Part shown: piece by piece, positions 37,940-46,699 of the stretch | How positions within the stretch are numbered: position 1 is the stretch's first letter | Layout: each line of letters opens with the position of its first letter | From: Pseudomonas sp. CCI4.2 | GTDB lineage: Bacteria; Pseudomonadota; Gammaproteobacteria; Pseudomonadales; Pseudomonadaceae | Length of the DNA: 64,000 nt | Direction of reading: 5' to 3' | Assembly: GCF_034350045.1 (NCBI RefSeq) | Contig: NZ_CP133781.1 | Coordinates: 4,948,501 to 5,012,500, forward strand | Position numbers and translations under genes: made by a program | Notes under the pieces: model-generated | The model's input: only the letters and a program-made list of their open reading frames with translations | Database searches by the model: none | Told to the model about the DNA's origin: nothing

Positions 37940-39075
37940 CGCGACGCCGCCAACTGCCAGACCTTGGCCAGATCGCGGGCCCGGTCATGCAACAAGTCGG
38001 CAGCGTTGCGGCAGGCGTGATCGAGGGTCATCGGGCCGCTGGTCACGGCGAACGCCGCGCTGATGCCGTGTTCGTAAAGCTCGGCATAGCCCTCGCCCAA
38101 GGTCCCCGCCAAAACGATCACCGGAACGCCTTTGCGCTGGGCAATTTTTGCAACGCCAAACGGGGTTTTACCGCGCAGGGTTTGGGCGTCGAAACGGCCC
38201 TCACCAGTGATCACCAAGTCGGCGCCGTCGAGTGCTTCGGCCAGCCCGACCAAATCAGCCACGACCTCCACGCCAGGCCGAAAGGTCGCGTTCAGGTACG
38301 CCTTGGCGGCGAAGCCCATGCCGCCCGCTGCGCCACAGCCAGGGTTGTCCCGCAGGTCACGGCCCAGCACGGCGACGGATTGATCGGCGAAATGGTCCAG
38401 CGCAGCGTCCAGTTCCAGGACTTGCTGGGGCGAAGCGCCCTTTTGCGGCCCAAAAATATGCGACGCTCCGTGCAGCCCGCATAGCGGGTTATCAACGTCC
38501 GCGGCGACTTCGAAGCGCACGTCGCGCAAACGGCTGTCGAGGCCGTCCAGTTCAATTCGTTGGACCTGCGCCAATGCGATGCCGCCTGGCGCGACACGGT
38601 GACCCTCGGCATCCAGGAACCGCGCACCCAGCGCCGACAGCATGCCGCTGCCGGCGTCATTGGTCGCGCTGCCGCCGATGGCCAAAATGATCCGTTGCGC
38701 ACCGGCATCCAGCGCCGCGCCAATCAATTCACCGGTGCCGTGGGTCGTGCTGATACAGGCGTCTCGTTGCTCCAGGGTCAAGAGTTGCAGACCACTGGCC
38801 ATGGCCATCTCGATGATTGCGGTGCGACTTTGCTCCAGCCAACCCCATTGCGCGTGTACTGCATCGCCCAGCGGACCGGTGACCGCGGCACGCATCCACT
38901 GGCCGTCGCACGCTGCCAAAATCGCCTCGATAGTGCCTTCACCGCCATCCGCCATTGGGCATTGAACGAGTTCGGCATCTGGCCAGACATCGGCCAAACC
39001 GCTCGCGACAGCAACGGCGACACCTTGAGCGCTCAGGCTGTCCTTGAAAGAATCCGGGGCGATGACGATTTTCAT
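37936..39075 (-). CDS. garK: Glycerate 2-kinase (GarK/GlxK type)
   Basis: 379 residues, usual length for the type I glycerate kinase family: MKIVIAPDSFKDSLSA at the start, ADGGEGT near residue 43, GGSATNDAGSGML near 133 and VITGEGRFDAQTL near 260. It phosphorylates D-glycerate to 2-phosphoglycerate, feeding the lower glycolytic pathway from glucarate/galactarate or glyoxylate routes. It lies 117 bp downstream of the CdaR-type regulator on the same strand, so the two are probably one operon controlled by that regulator. Confidence 0.93.
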   Translation of the reverse strand: MKIVIAPDSFKDSLSAQGVAVAVASGLADVWPDAELVQCPMADGGEGTIEAILAACDGQWMRAAVTGPLGDAVHAQWGWLEQSRTAIIEMAMASGLQLLTLEQRDACISTTHGTGELIGAALDAGAQRIILAIGGSATNDAGSGMLSALGARFLDAEGHRVAPGGIALAQVQRIELDGLDSRLRDVRFEVAADVDNPLCGLHGASHIFGPQKGASPQQVLELDAALDHFADQSVAVLGRDLRDNPGCGAAGGMGFAAKAYLNATFRPGVEVVADLVGLAEALDGADLVITGEGRFDAQTLRGKTPFGVAKIAQRKGVPVIVLAGTLGEGYAELYEHGISAAFAVTSGPMTLDHACRNAADLLHDRARDLAKVWQLAASR

Positions 39076-39192
39076 AGTTATTTTCCTGTGCGTAATGAGT
39101 GGATGTTCTCACCCTGGTCGACATTTTCCGCCTGACCTTCGCACAACTAACACCAGGCGTTATTGGTCATCGGAACAACGGTTGCGGTTGTG

Positions 39193-40296
39193 TTAATCGG
39201 CATCACTGCGCGGGGTCATTTGCAAACCCAAATAAAGCCGCAGCAGGTCGTTGGTTCGATAAGGGTCGCAGCCGCTGAGTTCGGCGACCTTCTCCAGTCG
39301 ATAGCGCAGGCTATTGCGGTGGATACCTAATGCGTCGGCGCAGGCTTGGCTTTCGCCGCTGTAATCGAACCAACTGCGCAAGGTTTCCAGCAACTGGCTG
39401 CTGTTGCTGTTCTGTAATCGGGTGATGGGATCGGCCACACCCTGGGCGAGCCAATCGTTACGGTAGCGCCAAAACAACACCGCCAGCCGATGCACCGCTA
39501 AACGAAACAGGCGCTGCTGCGGATGAACGTGGCGGGCGTAATCCAGTAAATCGCGGGCAGCGGCGCAGGCGTGGCGTAAGGTCGACAGACCGGCAGACTG
39601 CTCCACAGTGACCAAACGCAGAGCTGGCCAACCCTGCTCCGCCAGTTGCTCCAGCAACAGCGCGTCATCGCGTTCTTTACCATTGGCCCGGCACCAATAC
39701 ACCAGCGTCGACTCGCGAACGACGCACCAACTGTTGACGTAACGGGCGTTCAGCCAGTTGCTTATTTGACTGGCGGTAGAGGTGTGCGCTGGCAGTTCAA
39801 TCAATACCACCTGACGCGGCAACTGCGGTTGCAATCCCAGGTGCTCCGCCTCCTCGACCAGGCTGCTTGGGCAGTCAGGCAGTAACAGCCGCGAGAGCAA
39901 ATCTTCGCTACGCTGATGCCGCCATTGCTGGTCCGCTTGCTGACGACGATGTTCCATGAGCATTTCGGCGGTCATCTTAACCAATTCGCCATAGACCCGA
40001 ACCTCGTCCGGTTCGCCGGTGATGCCCAGCACACCGACCAATTGCTGATCCAGCATCAACGGCAAATTAACCCCCGGCCGCACACCGCTCAAGTGCTTGG
40101 CGGTCTGCGAGTCGATTTCCACCACCCGGTGATTGGCCAGCACCAACTGTGCCCCTTCATGCCGAGTGTACAAGCGGTCGGCCTCGCCACTGCCGATGAT
40201 AATGCCCAGGTAGTCCATCACATTGACGTTGCACGGCAAAATCGCCATAGCCCGGTCAACGATGTCCTGAGCAAGAGCGTGGTCGAGCGCAAACAT
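39193..40296 (-). CDS. cdaR: CdaR-type sugar-diacid regulator
   Basis: 367 residues from ATG 40296 (MFALDHALAQDIVDRAMAIL); the frame reaches 40404 but the extension does not match the family. The N-terminal diacid-binding domain (about 5-135) senses glucarate, galactarate or glycerate-like acids in E. coli. The C-terminal PucR-type helix-turn-helix has QACADALGIHRNSLRYRLEKV near residues 320-340. It is expected to activate the downstream glycerate kinase gene and perhaps the nearby gudP-gudD. Confidence 0.9.
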   Translation of the reverse strand: MFALDHALAQDIVDRAMAILPCNVNVMDYLGIIIGSGEADRLYTRHEGAQLVLANHRVVEIDSQTAKHLSGVRPGVNLPLMLDQQLVGVLGITGEPDEVRVYGELVKMTAEMLMEHRRQQADQQWRHQRSEDLLSRLLLPDCPSSLVEEAEHLGLQPQLPRQVVLIELPAHTSTASQISNWLNARYVNSWCVVRESTLVYWCRANGKERDDALLLEQLAEQGWPALRLVTVEQSAGLSTLRHACAAARDLLDYARHVHPQQRLFRLAVHRLAVLFWRYRNDWLAQGVADPITRLQNSNSSQLLETLRSWFDYSGESQACADALGIHRNSLRYRLEKVAELSGCDPYRTNDLLRLYLGLQMTPRSDAD

Positions 40297-40365
40297 AAAA
40301 GGCTCCGGGCAGAGGGGAATGAGGGTGAGTTTGCATGATTCGGAGCGCTGAATCATAGACTCCCG

Positions 40366-40443
40366 GTAGGAGCCCACTTGTTGGCGAAGCGGCTTGTCTG
40401 GCACATCGCTGAAAAAGCATCGCCAACACGTTGGCTCCTACAG
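40366..40443. repeat. Intergenic inverted repeat, TGTAGGAGCCAAC family
   Basis: Arms GGTAGGAGCCCACTTGTTGG and CCAACACGTTGGCTCCTACA around a centre containing TCTGGCACATCGC. It lies between the two regulator genes of the aldarate locus. Confidence 0.8.
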
Positions 40444-40459
40444 AGGGTTGTAGAAATCC

Positions 40460-41173
40460 CTATTCCAACGGCGCCAATCGCTCTCGACTGTTGCTCAAAT
40501 GCGTCCACATGGCCGCGCGGGCTGCGTCAGGGTCTTGGCGGCGGATCGCGCTCAGCAAGGCTTCGTGTTCGAGGTTGGCCAAATAACCGTGATGCGCAAG
40601 GTTAATGCCCCTGCGTTCGCTGGAGCCAATACGGCTACGCGGGATCATCGCCGGACCCAGGTGCTGCATGATTTCGACGAAGCACGGATTGCCCGTGGCT
40701 TCAGCAATCAACAGATGAAAACGTCGGTCGGCCTCAACGCAGCTGTCTTCCTTCGCCAACAGGTCCTGATAGTCATCCAGCGCCTGACGCATAGCCCCCA
40801 ACTGTTCATCGGTACGGCGTAACGCCGCCAGTGCCACGGCCTGAGTTTCCAAGCCAATGCGCAGCTCAATAATGTCACGCACGCTGGCGGCGGTTTCGAC
40901 CTTCAAGCGCATGCCAGTCGGGCCGCGATGCTCCAGCACAAAGGTGCCGATGCCGTGCCGGGTTTCTACCAGCCCGGAGGCCTGCAGCTTTGAAATCGCC
41001 TCGCGGACTACGGTGCGACTGACGCCGTGCTCACGAACGATTTCGCTTTCCGAAGGGAGCTTTTCACCGGGGCTGATTTTGCCCAATAAAATCCGCTGAC
41101 TCAGTTGCGTCACCAGATCGGTGGCGAGGCTGTTAGGTCGTCGCTTGGTCAAAACGGGCGGCAAAGTGTGCAT
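40460..41173 (-). CDS. FadR-subfamily GntR regulator of the gud genes
   Basis: 237 residues. The winged helix (about 12-80) has the GntR signature ISPGEKLPSESEIVREHGVS followed by RTVVREAISKLQASGLVETRHG. A C-terminal all-helical FCD domain has metal-ligand residues in EADRRFHLLIAEATGN. FCD regulators bind organic acids. It is divergent from gudP-gudD with 285 bp between, and two TTGTATGA-type sequences there may be its operators. Probable glucarate-responsive repressor of that operon. Confidence 0.9.
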   Translation of the reverse strand: MHTLPPVLTKRRPNSLATDLVTQLSQRILLGKISPGEKLPSESEIVREHGVSRTVVREAISKLQASGLVETRHGIGTFVLEHRGPTGMRLKVETAASVRDIIELRIGLETQAVALAALRRTDEQLGAMRQALDDYQDLLAKEDSCVEADRRFHLLIAEATGNPCFVEIMQHLGPAMIPRSRIGSSERRGINLAHHGYLANLEHEALLSAIRRQDPDAARAAMWTHLSNSRERLAPLE

Positions 41174-41259
41174 GCAAATGATGTCCAGATAGACGCGCTA
41201 AGACCCGCGCTGGCGGGGATGATACCACCTGTTTCACTTGCAATGAATTGCTCGCCAGC

Positions 41260-41270
41260 TTGTATGACAA
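41260..41270. promoter_or_regulatory. Candidate FadR-type operator, gntR side
   Basis: TTGTATGACAA, close to the TNGTNNNACNA palindrome of FadR-type GntR proteins, 87 bp upstream of the GntR start. It shares TTGTATGA with the sequence at 41380. Confidence 0.5.
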
Positions 41271-41379
41271 CTATGAATTTTTTAAGTATCCCGCCTACGA
41301 CAGCCTTTTAGAACAACGCCAAAACCCCAATAAAACTTGGATAATCGGCACCTAACCCACTTGCGCGACGTAATTTTAC

Positions 41380-41393
41380 TTGTATGATGACTG
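41380..41393. promoter_or_regulatory. Candidate FadR-type operator, gudP side
   Basis: TTGTATGATGACTG, sharing TTGTATGA with the site at 41260 and lying 66 bp upstream of the gudP start. The second half is less symmetrical. Confidence 0.4.
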
Positions 41394-41458
41394 CCAACTG
41401 GACGCATGATCCGGTTGCAACATTACCCGCATAAAAATAACGAGTGGGAGTTCAGATT

Positions 41459-42808
41459 GTGACTACATCCAATGCCAGGGTGAGCGACGGCACGGTGTCC
41501 GTGCTCCTTTCAGCCGTATCAAAAGTGAAGCGTCGTGTACTGCCGCTGTTCGTCATCATGTTCATCGTCAATTACATCGACCGCGTCAACATCGGTTTCG
41601 TCCGAAGCTACATGGAACACGATCTGGGCATCGGTGCCGCCGCCTACGGTTTGGGCGCCGGGTTGTTCTTTATCGGTTACGCGCTGTTCGAAGTACCCTC
41701 CAATATCCTCTTGCAGAAAGTCGGCGCCCGTATCTGGCTGACACGGATCATGCTGACGTGGGGCTTGGTGGCCGCCTGCATGGCCTTCATCCAAACCGAA
41801 ACCCATTTTTATATCCTGCGTTTTCTGCTGGGCGTTGCTGAGGCCGGCTTCTTTCCTGGGGTGATTTATTACTTCACCCGCTGGTTGCCGGGCGTCGAGC
41901 GCGGTAAAGCCATTGCGATATTCCTCAGCGGTTCAGCCCTCGCGTCACTGATTTCCGGCCCCCTCTCCGGCGCCCTGCTGCAAATCAGCGGCATGGGGTT
42001 GCATGGCTGGCAATGGATGTACTTGATCGAAGGGTTGTTTTCGGTCGGCCTATGCTTTTTCGTCTGGTTCTGGCTGGATTCCAAACCCCATGACGCCAAG
42101 TGGCTGACCATCGCCGAAAAAGACGCCTTGGTCGAGGCCATCGAGACCGAACAGGCAGAACGTGAAGCCGCCACACCGATCAAGCCGTCGATGATGACCC
42201 TGCTCAAAGACCGGCAGATCATCCTGTTTTGCGTGATCTACTTCTTCATTCAATTGACGATCTACGCCGCGACGTTCTGGCTGCCCAGCATTATCAAGAA
42301 GATGGGCGACCTCAGTGACATGCAAGTCGGGCTGTTCAACTCGATCCCTTGGCTGCTGTCGATCATCGGCATGTACGCTTTTGCTGGACTCTCGGCGAAA
42401 TGGAAGCACCAGCAGGCCTGGGTGGCCGCCGCACTGCTGATCGCCGCCGCCGGGATGTTTATGTCCACCACTGGCGGACCGATCTTCGCCTTTGTTGCGA
42501 TCTGCTTTGCCGCGCTGGGGTTCAAATCCGCTTCGTCGCTGTTCTGGCCGATCCCCCAGGCGTATCTGGACGCACGTATCGCTGCCGGAGTGATCGCACT
42601 GATCAACTCCCTCGGCAACCTTGGCGGCTTTTTCGCCCCGGCGACCTTTGGCTGGCTCGAAGAGCACACCGGTTCGATTCAAGGTGGCCTGTACGGCTTG
42701 GCCGGCACTTCGATCATCGCCGCGATCATTGTGTTCTACGCCCGCAACACGCCTAAACGTTCGCCCGCCACCGCAGTGACCGGCAAACAGGCGCCGACTC
42801 ATTCCTGA
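41459..42808 (+). CDS. gudP: Glucarate/hexarate MFS transporter GudP
   Basis: 449 residues from GTG 41459, nine bases after GGGAG; an earlier GTG at 41444 lies inside that ribosome site. Twelve membrane segments of the anion:cation symporter (ACS) family, with NYIDRVNIGF near the first segment and GVAEAGFFPGVIYYFTRWLP near 125-145. It imports D-glucarate by proton symport across the inner membrane. gudD follows 78 bp downstream on the same strand, supporting glucarate as substrate. Confidence 0.92.
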   Translation: MTTSNARVSDGTVSVLLSAVSKVKRRVLPLFVIMFIVNYIDRVNIGFVRSYMEHDLGIGAAAYGLGAGLFFIGYALFEVPSNILLQKVGARIWLTRIMLTWGLVAACMAFIQTETHFYILRFLLGVAEAGFFPGVIYYFTRWLPGVERGKAIAIFLSGSALASLISGPLSGALLQISGMGLHGWQWMYLIEGLFSVGLCFFVWFWLDSKPHDAKWLTIAEKDALVEAIETEQAEREAATPIKPSMMTLLKDRQIILFCVIYFFIQLTIYAATFWLPSIIKKMGDLSDMQVGLFNSIPWLLSIIGMYAFAGLSAKWKHQQAWVAAALLIAAAGMFMSTTGGPIFAFVAICFAALGFKSASSLFWPIPQAYLDARIAAGVIALINSLGNLGGFFAPATFGWLEEHTGSIQGGLYGLAGTSIIAAIIVFYARNTPKRSPATAVTGKQAPTHS

Positions 42809-42886
42809 AGCAACGTGGCCGCGCGCCGCGATCCTCAGTGGCGCCGCTGATAAACCACTGCCTCGCACTGTTTATAGGACTCCAGT

Positions 42887-44239
42887 ATGAATACCTCAAA
42901 CGCCCAAGCTGTCGGCAACGCCCCCGTGATTACCAGCATGCAAATTGTTCCGGTTGCTGGCCATGACGGCATGCTGCTGAACCTGAGCGGCGCCCACGGC
43001 CCGTTTTTCACGCGCAACATTGTGATTCTCAAGGACAACGCCGGGCACACCGGCGTCGGCGAAGTGCCCGGCGGCGAACGCATTCGGCAAACCCTGGAAG
43101 ATGCCCGCTCGCTAGTCGTGGGCAGCCCCATCGGCACGTACCAGAAGATTCTCAATCAAGTGCGCCAAGCGTTCGCCGATCGTGACTCAGGCGGACGCGG
43201 CCTGCAGACTTTCGATTTGCGCATCACCATCCACGCCGTTACTGGCCTGGAGGCAGCGATGCTCGACCTGCTCGGCCAGCACCTGGACGTACCGGTTGCG
43301 GCCCTGCTCGGCGAAGGCCAGCAACGCGACGAAGTAAAAATGCTCGGTTACTTGTTCTACATCGGCGATCGCAACAAGACCGACCTCGCCTACCGCAGCG
43401 AGCCGGAGGCTGAAAACGATTGGTTCCGTCTGCGCCACGAAGAAGCGATGACCACCGAATCTGTGGTGCGCCTGGCCGAAGCGGCCCACGCCAAATACGG
43501 CTTCAAGGACTTCAAACTCAAGGGCGGCGTGTTGCGCGGCGCCGAAGAAATCGAAGCCGTCACCGCCCTCGCCGAGCGCTTTCCCGATGCGCGCATCACC
43601 CTTGACCCCAATGGCGCTTGGTCACTCAAAGAAGCGATTCACTTGTGCCGCGATCAGCACGCGGTTTTGGCTTACGCAGAAGACCCCTGTGGCGCCGAAA
43701 ATGGCTACTCCGGCCGTGAAGTCATGGCCGAATTCCGTCGCGCCACCGGCCTGAAAACCGCCACCAACATGATCGCCACCGACTGGCGCGAGATGGGCCA
43801 TGCGATTCAGTTGCAATCGGTGGACATCCCCTTGGCCGACCCGCACTTCTGGACCCTGCAAGGCTCAGTGCGCGTGGCGCAGATGTGCCATGAATGGGGC
43901 CTGACCTGGGGTTCGCATTCGAATAACCACTTTGATATTTCTTTGGCGATGTTCACCCACGTTGCTGCAGCGGCACCGGGCGACATCACGGCCATCGACA
44001 CCCATTGGATCTGGCAAGACGGCCAACGCCTGACCAAAGAACCGCTGCAAATCGTTGGCGGCTGCGTGCAAGTGCCGAAAAAACCGGGGTTAGGTATCGA
44101 ACTGGACACCGATCAAGTGGCAAAAGCCCACGCGCTGTACAAAGGCATGGGGCTTGGGGCCCGGGACGACGGCATTGCCATGCAGTATTTGATTCCAGGC
44201 TGGTCATTCAATAACAAGCGACCGAGCCTGGTGCGCTAA
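42887..44239 (+). CDS. gudD: Glucarate dehydratase GudD
   Basis: 450 residues, enolase superfamily. The active-site residues all align with E. coli GudD at an offset of five: Lys210 and Lys212 (FKLKGG), metal ligands Asp240, Glu265 and Asn294, and His344 (WGSHSNNH). It dehydrates D-glucarate to 5-dehydro-4-deoxy-D-glucarate. In many pseudomonads the next gene is kdgD; here a DUF1345 gene follows instead. With GudP and the FCD regulator it forms the glucarate uptake and first-step unit. Confidence 0.97.
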   Translation: MNTSNAQAVGNAPVITSMQIVPVAGHDGMLLNLSGAHGPFFTRNIVILKDNAGHTGVGEVPGGERIRQTLEDARSLVVGSPIGTYQKILNQVRQAFADRDSGGRGLQTFDLRITIHAVTGLEAAMLDLLGQHLDVPVAALLGEGQQRDEVKMLGYLFYIGDRNKTDLAYRSEPEAENDWFRLRHEEAMTTESVVRLAEAAHAKYGFKDFKLKGGVLRGAEEIEAVTALAERFPDARITLDPNGAWSLKEAIHLCRDQHAVLAYAEDPCGAENGYSGREVMAEFRRATGLKTATNMIATDWREMGHAIQLQSVDIPLADPHFWTLQGSVRVAQMCHEWGLTWGSHSNNHFDISLAMFTHVAAAAPGDITAIDTHWIWQDGQRLTKEPLQIVGGCVQVPKKPGLGIELDTDQVAKAHALYKGMGLGARDDGIAMQYLIPGWSFNNKRPSLVR

Positions 44240-44360
44240 ACCCCTTCATCGCGTTTTCGCCCCCTTAGGCGTGCGGCGCTGAAACACTCGCGCGCCGTTT
44301 TTTCATCTGCCACAGAGAGCGTGCTAAGGTTCCCGCAGACCCTCACCGCGATGCTCTCCA

Positions 44361-45014
44361 ATGCCCCACCTTTCCCGTACTCACCCCCGTCTGACCGCCG
44401 CTGGATTGGTTGGCTGCGCCAGCGGCATCGCCTGCAGTTTCATTGTTCCCGGCCTCACGCTGACCACCCACATACTGATCGGCTGGAACGTTGGCGTCTG
44501 GACCTACCTGATTTTGATGATGTGGCTAACCACGCGCACAGATGCCGACGACGTCAAGCGTTTCGCCATCATTGAAGATGAAAATGCCGGGCTGGTGCTG
44601 GCGATGGTTTGCGTCGCGGCAATTGCCAGCCTGGCGGCCATTAGCGTGGAGTTGATCGGCAGCAAAGACCTCAGCACCAGTGCCAAAGCACTGCACTACG
44701 GTTTCACCGGGCTGACGGTGGTCGGTTCCTGGCTGATCACCGGGGTGATTTTCAGTCTGCACTACGCGCGCTTGTTCTACACCGCCGACACCCAAGAACC
44801 GGCGCTACGCTTTGCCGACGGGGAACAAAACCCGAACTACTGGGACTTTTTGTATTTTTCTTTCACCATCAGCGTCGCCGTGCAAACCGCCGACGTCGGT
44901 GTCGCCAGCCGCGATTTACGCAAAACCGTGCTCGCGCAATCGTTGATTGGCTTTGTGTTCAATACCGCGATTCTGGGGTTTTCGATCAACATTGCGGCGG
45001 GGTTGTTTGGTTAG
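44361..45014 (+). CDS. DUF1345 integral membrane protein
   Basis: 217 residues, about five membrane segments, with family features: NVGVWTYLILMMW near 44, ISLHY-like FSLHYARLFYT near 131-141, and the signature NPNYWDFLYFSFTISVAVQT with ADVGVASRDLRK near 157-186. DUF1345 proteins resemble a two-pore-channel remnant; function unknown. It starts 121 bp after gudD and may be a separate unit. The stop overlaps the convergent Fic gene by 4 bp. Confidence 0.88.
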   Translation: MPHLSRTHPRLTAAGLVGCASGIACSFIVPGLTLTTHILIGWNVGVWTYLILMMWLTTRTDADDVKRFAIIEDENAGLVLAMVCVAAIASLAAISVELIGSKDLSTSAKALHYGFTGLTVVGSWLITGVIFSLHYARLFYTADTQEPALRFADGEQNPNYWDFLYFSFTISVAVQTADVGVASRDLRKTVLAQSLIGFVFNTAILGFSINIAAGLFG

Positions 45015-46573
45015 GAGAAAGACCCTGGAAGCTCAGGCGTTGTTTCTCTTGCAGCAAAAACCGTCTGAATGACTGCAACCACATCCACGCCGACTGAGCC
45101 CTCCGATAACAGCGGAAACTCCTTCAACAATTTATTTGATAACTTCCCGCCGTTCTCTCGAACCGAACGGATAATGCGATCTATGTCGCTGTCAGGGCCT
45201 TCCAGCACATTTTTGACCTGCTCACGGGCCAGTCGAAGGGCGCGCAAATGGTCGGCCTCTTTGCGCATTTCTAGTTCGATAGTGACCTTTACCACGTGGC
45301 CGAGGTATTCAACGTGGTCCGTCAAATCCGGATAACGCCAAGCAGGTAGCGCGTCCTGGTAAGCGTCGAATTCCAAGCTGTAATGCACCCCATCTTCAGC
45401 CACCTGCTCGGCGGCAAATCGCCAGTCGGCAGCATAACGGCGCATCAGAGGCCGAGAAAACAATTCGAGAATCTGATCGTAGCCACGGCGATTCACCAGG
45501 CTGCTTGTGATAGTCGCCGATACAGGGAGGATGAAGGGTTCGGGAATAGCTCGATCTCGCCGCAGCACATCGTTGATCAAGAAACGTGAAATTCGACCGT
45601 TACCATCAGCCATCGGGTGGATATACACAAAGCCGAACGATAGAACGGCCGCTCGTATCAACGCCGATGCACCCTCAGTACGTTGCGCAACCATCCGTAA
45701 ACCGCTTAGCAATGAAGGCGCGTCGTTCCAATGGGGTGCGATGTAATGTACGACATCTGTGAAGCCATCCACCTCCCCCACAAATACCGGCGAACGGCGA
45801 AGCCCGTAGCGGGTCGCACGCGGACCGAGAATCTGAGCCTGCAGGTCAGTCAACGCAGAATCAGACAACGGCTGCTCATACTGACCACAACGTTGTTCCA
45901 TTACGGAGGCAAAACGCTGAACGCGATCAGTGTGCTGCTCTTCATGCTCAATAGCGAAACTCGCGCGGCTCTCCTTAATCGTCAACCACACCGAACTGCG
46001 TTGCAGTAGATCAGACCCAAACTCGATCTCAAGGGCGTTTAGTTGCTGCGCACAGTTGTATTCTTCGATCTGCCTGATGCGTTCGTTGCGCAATACCATC
46101 GGGCAATAGTCACGTGTCCCCGGTAGATTATTGCGCACCCGCCAACGTGGATTATTTTCTGGCCGTGGGGCTGTCAGATAAAGGTTTTCATCAAGGGCCG
46201 AGATGTAATTCCCGCTGATAACGCCCTTAAAACTTAAACGGTTTCCGGTCAGAAACTCGTAGAAAAAACCGGCCCGTCGTGCGTACTGCCCGGTAGGTTC
46301 AGCATCAATCCAGCGGTCCAACTGCTCTGCTGAGACCTCGTTAAATAGGCGTGCAAGTAACTCAAGATGAATGCCTTCGTGCTTAAAGGCGAAAGCCAAA
46401 TGGCCTGCAAAGGTGTCGACAGGTCGTGACGTGGCTGGATAGTATTCGTGGACGTAACCGTCTTCACGTTCGGTGGTTCGTGACTTGGAAATTTGACTGT
46501 CAACGCGCAATGCCTGTACGCACTGCAGCGAATAATGGTGTTGCAGCCATCGATAACCGATCCAGTCCGTCAC
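45011..46573 (-). CDS. Fic-domain protein, predicted AMP-transferase with N-terminal inhibitory motif
   Basis: 520 residues. The Fic active-site motif HPFx(D/E)GNGRxxR appears as His319-Arg327 (HPMADGNGRISR), including catalytic His319. An inhibitory-helix-like motif (S/T)xxxE(G/N) occurs N-terminal to it as Ser205...Glu209, but the final position is His210 instead of Gly or Asn. That places it near class II Fic enzymes, autoinhibited until Glu is displaced. Fic proteins modify targets with AMP or other phosphate groups. No antitoxin gene is adjacent, consistent with an internal inhibitor. A C-terminal helical region (about 430-490) may contact DNA or protein. Confidence 0.88.
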   Translation of the reverse strand: MTDWIGYRWLQHHYSLQCVQALRVDSQISKSRTTEREDGYVHEYYPATSRPVDTFAGHLAFAFKHEGIHLELLARLFNEVSAEQLDRWIDAEPTGQYARRAGFFYEFLTGNRLSFKGVISGNYISALDENLYLTAPRPENNPRWRVRNNLPGTRDYCPMVLRNERIRQIEEYNCAQQLNALEIEFGSDLLQRSSVWLTIKESRASFAIEHEEQHTDRVQRFASVMEQRCGQYEQPLSDSALTDLQAQILGPRATRYGLRRSPVFVGEVDGFTDVVHYIAPHWNDAPSLLSGLRMVAQRTEGASALIRAAVLSFGFVYIHPMADGNGRISRFLINDVLRRDRAIPEPFILPVSATITSSLVNRRGYDQILELFSRPLMRRYAADWRFAAEQVAEDGVHYSLEFDAYQDALPAWRYPDLTDHVEYLGHVVKVTIELEMRKEADHLRALRLAREQVKNVLEGPDSDIDRIIRSVRENGGKLSNKLLKEFPLLSEGSVGVDVVAVIQTVFAARETTPELPGSFS

Positions 46574-46699
46574 TTAAAACCTCCACAAAGTAGCTTAAAC
46601 CGCTTATTCCCGAGAAGTTTCGATTAGAAATCAGCTTTTCGTCAACAAAACGATTACTGCGCACTCATAATTCCAACGCACCTTAGCGAGGCACTTTGA

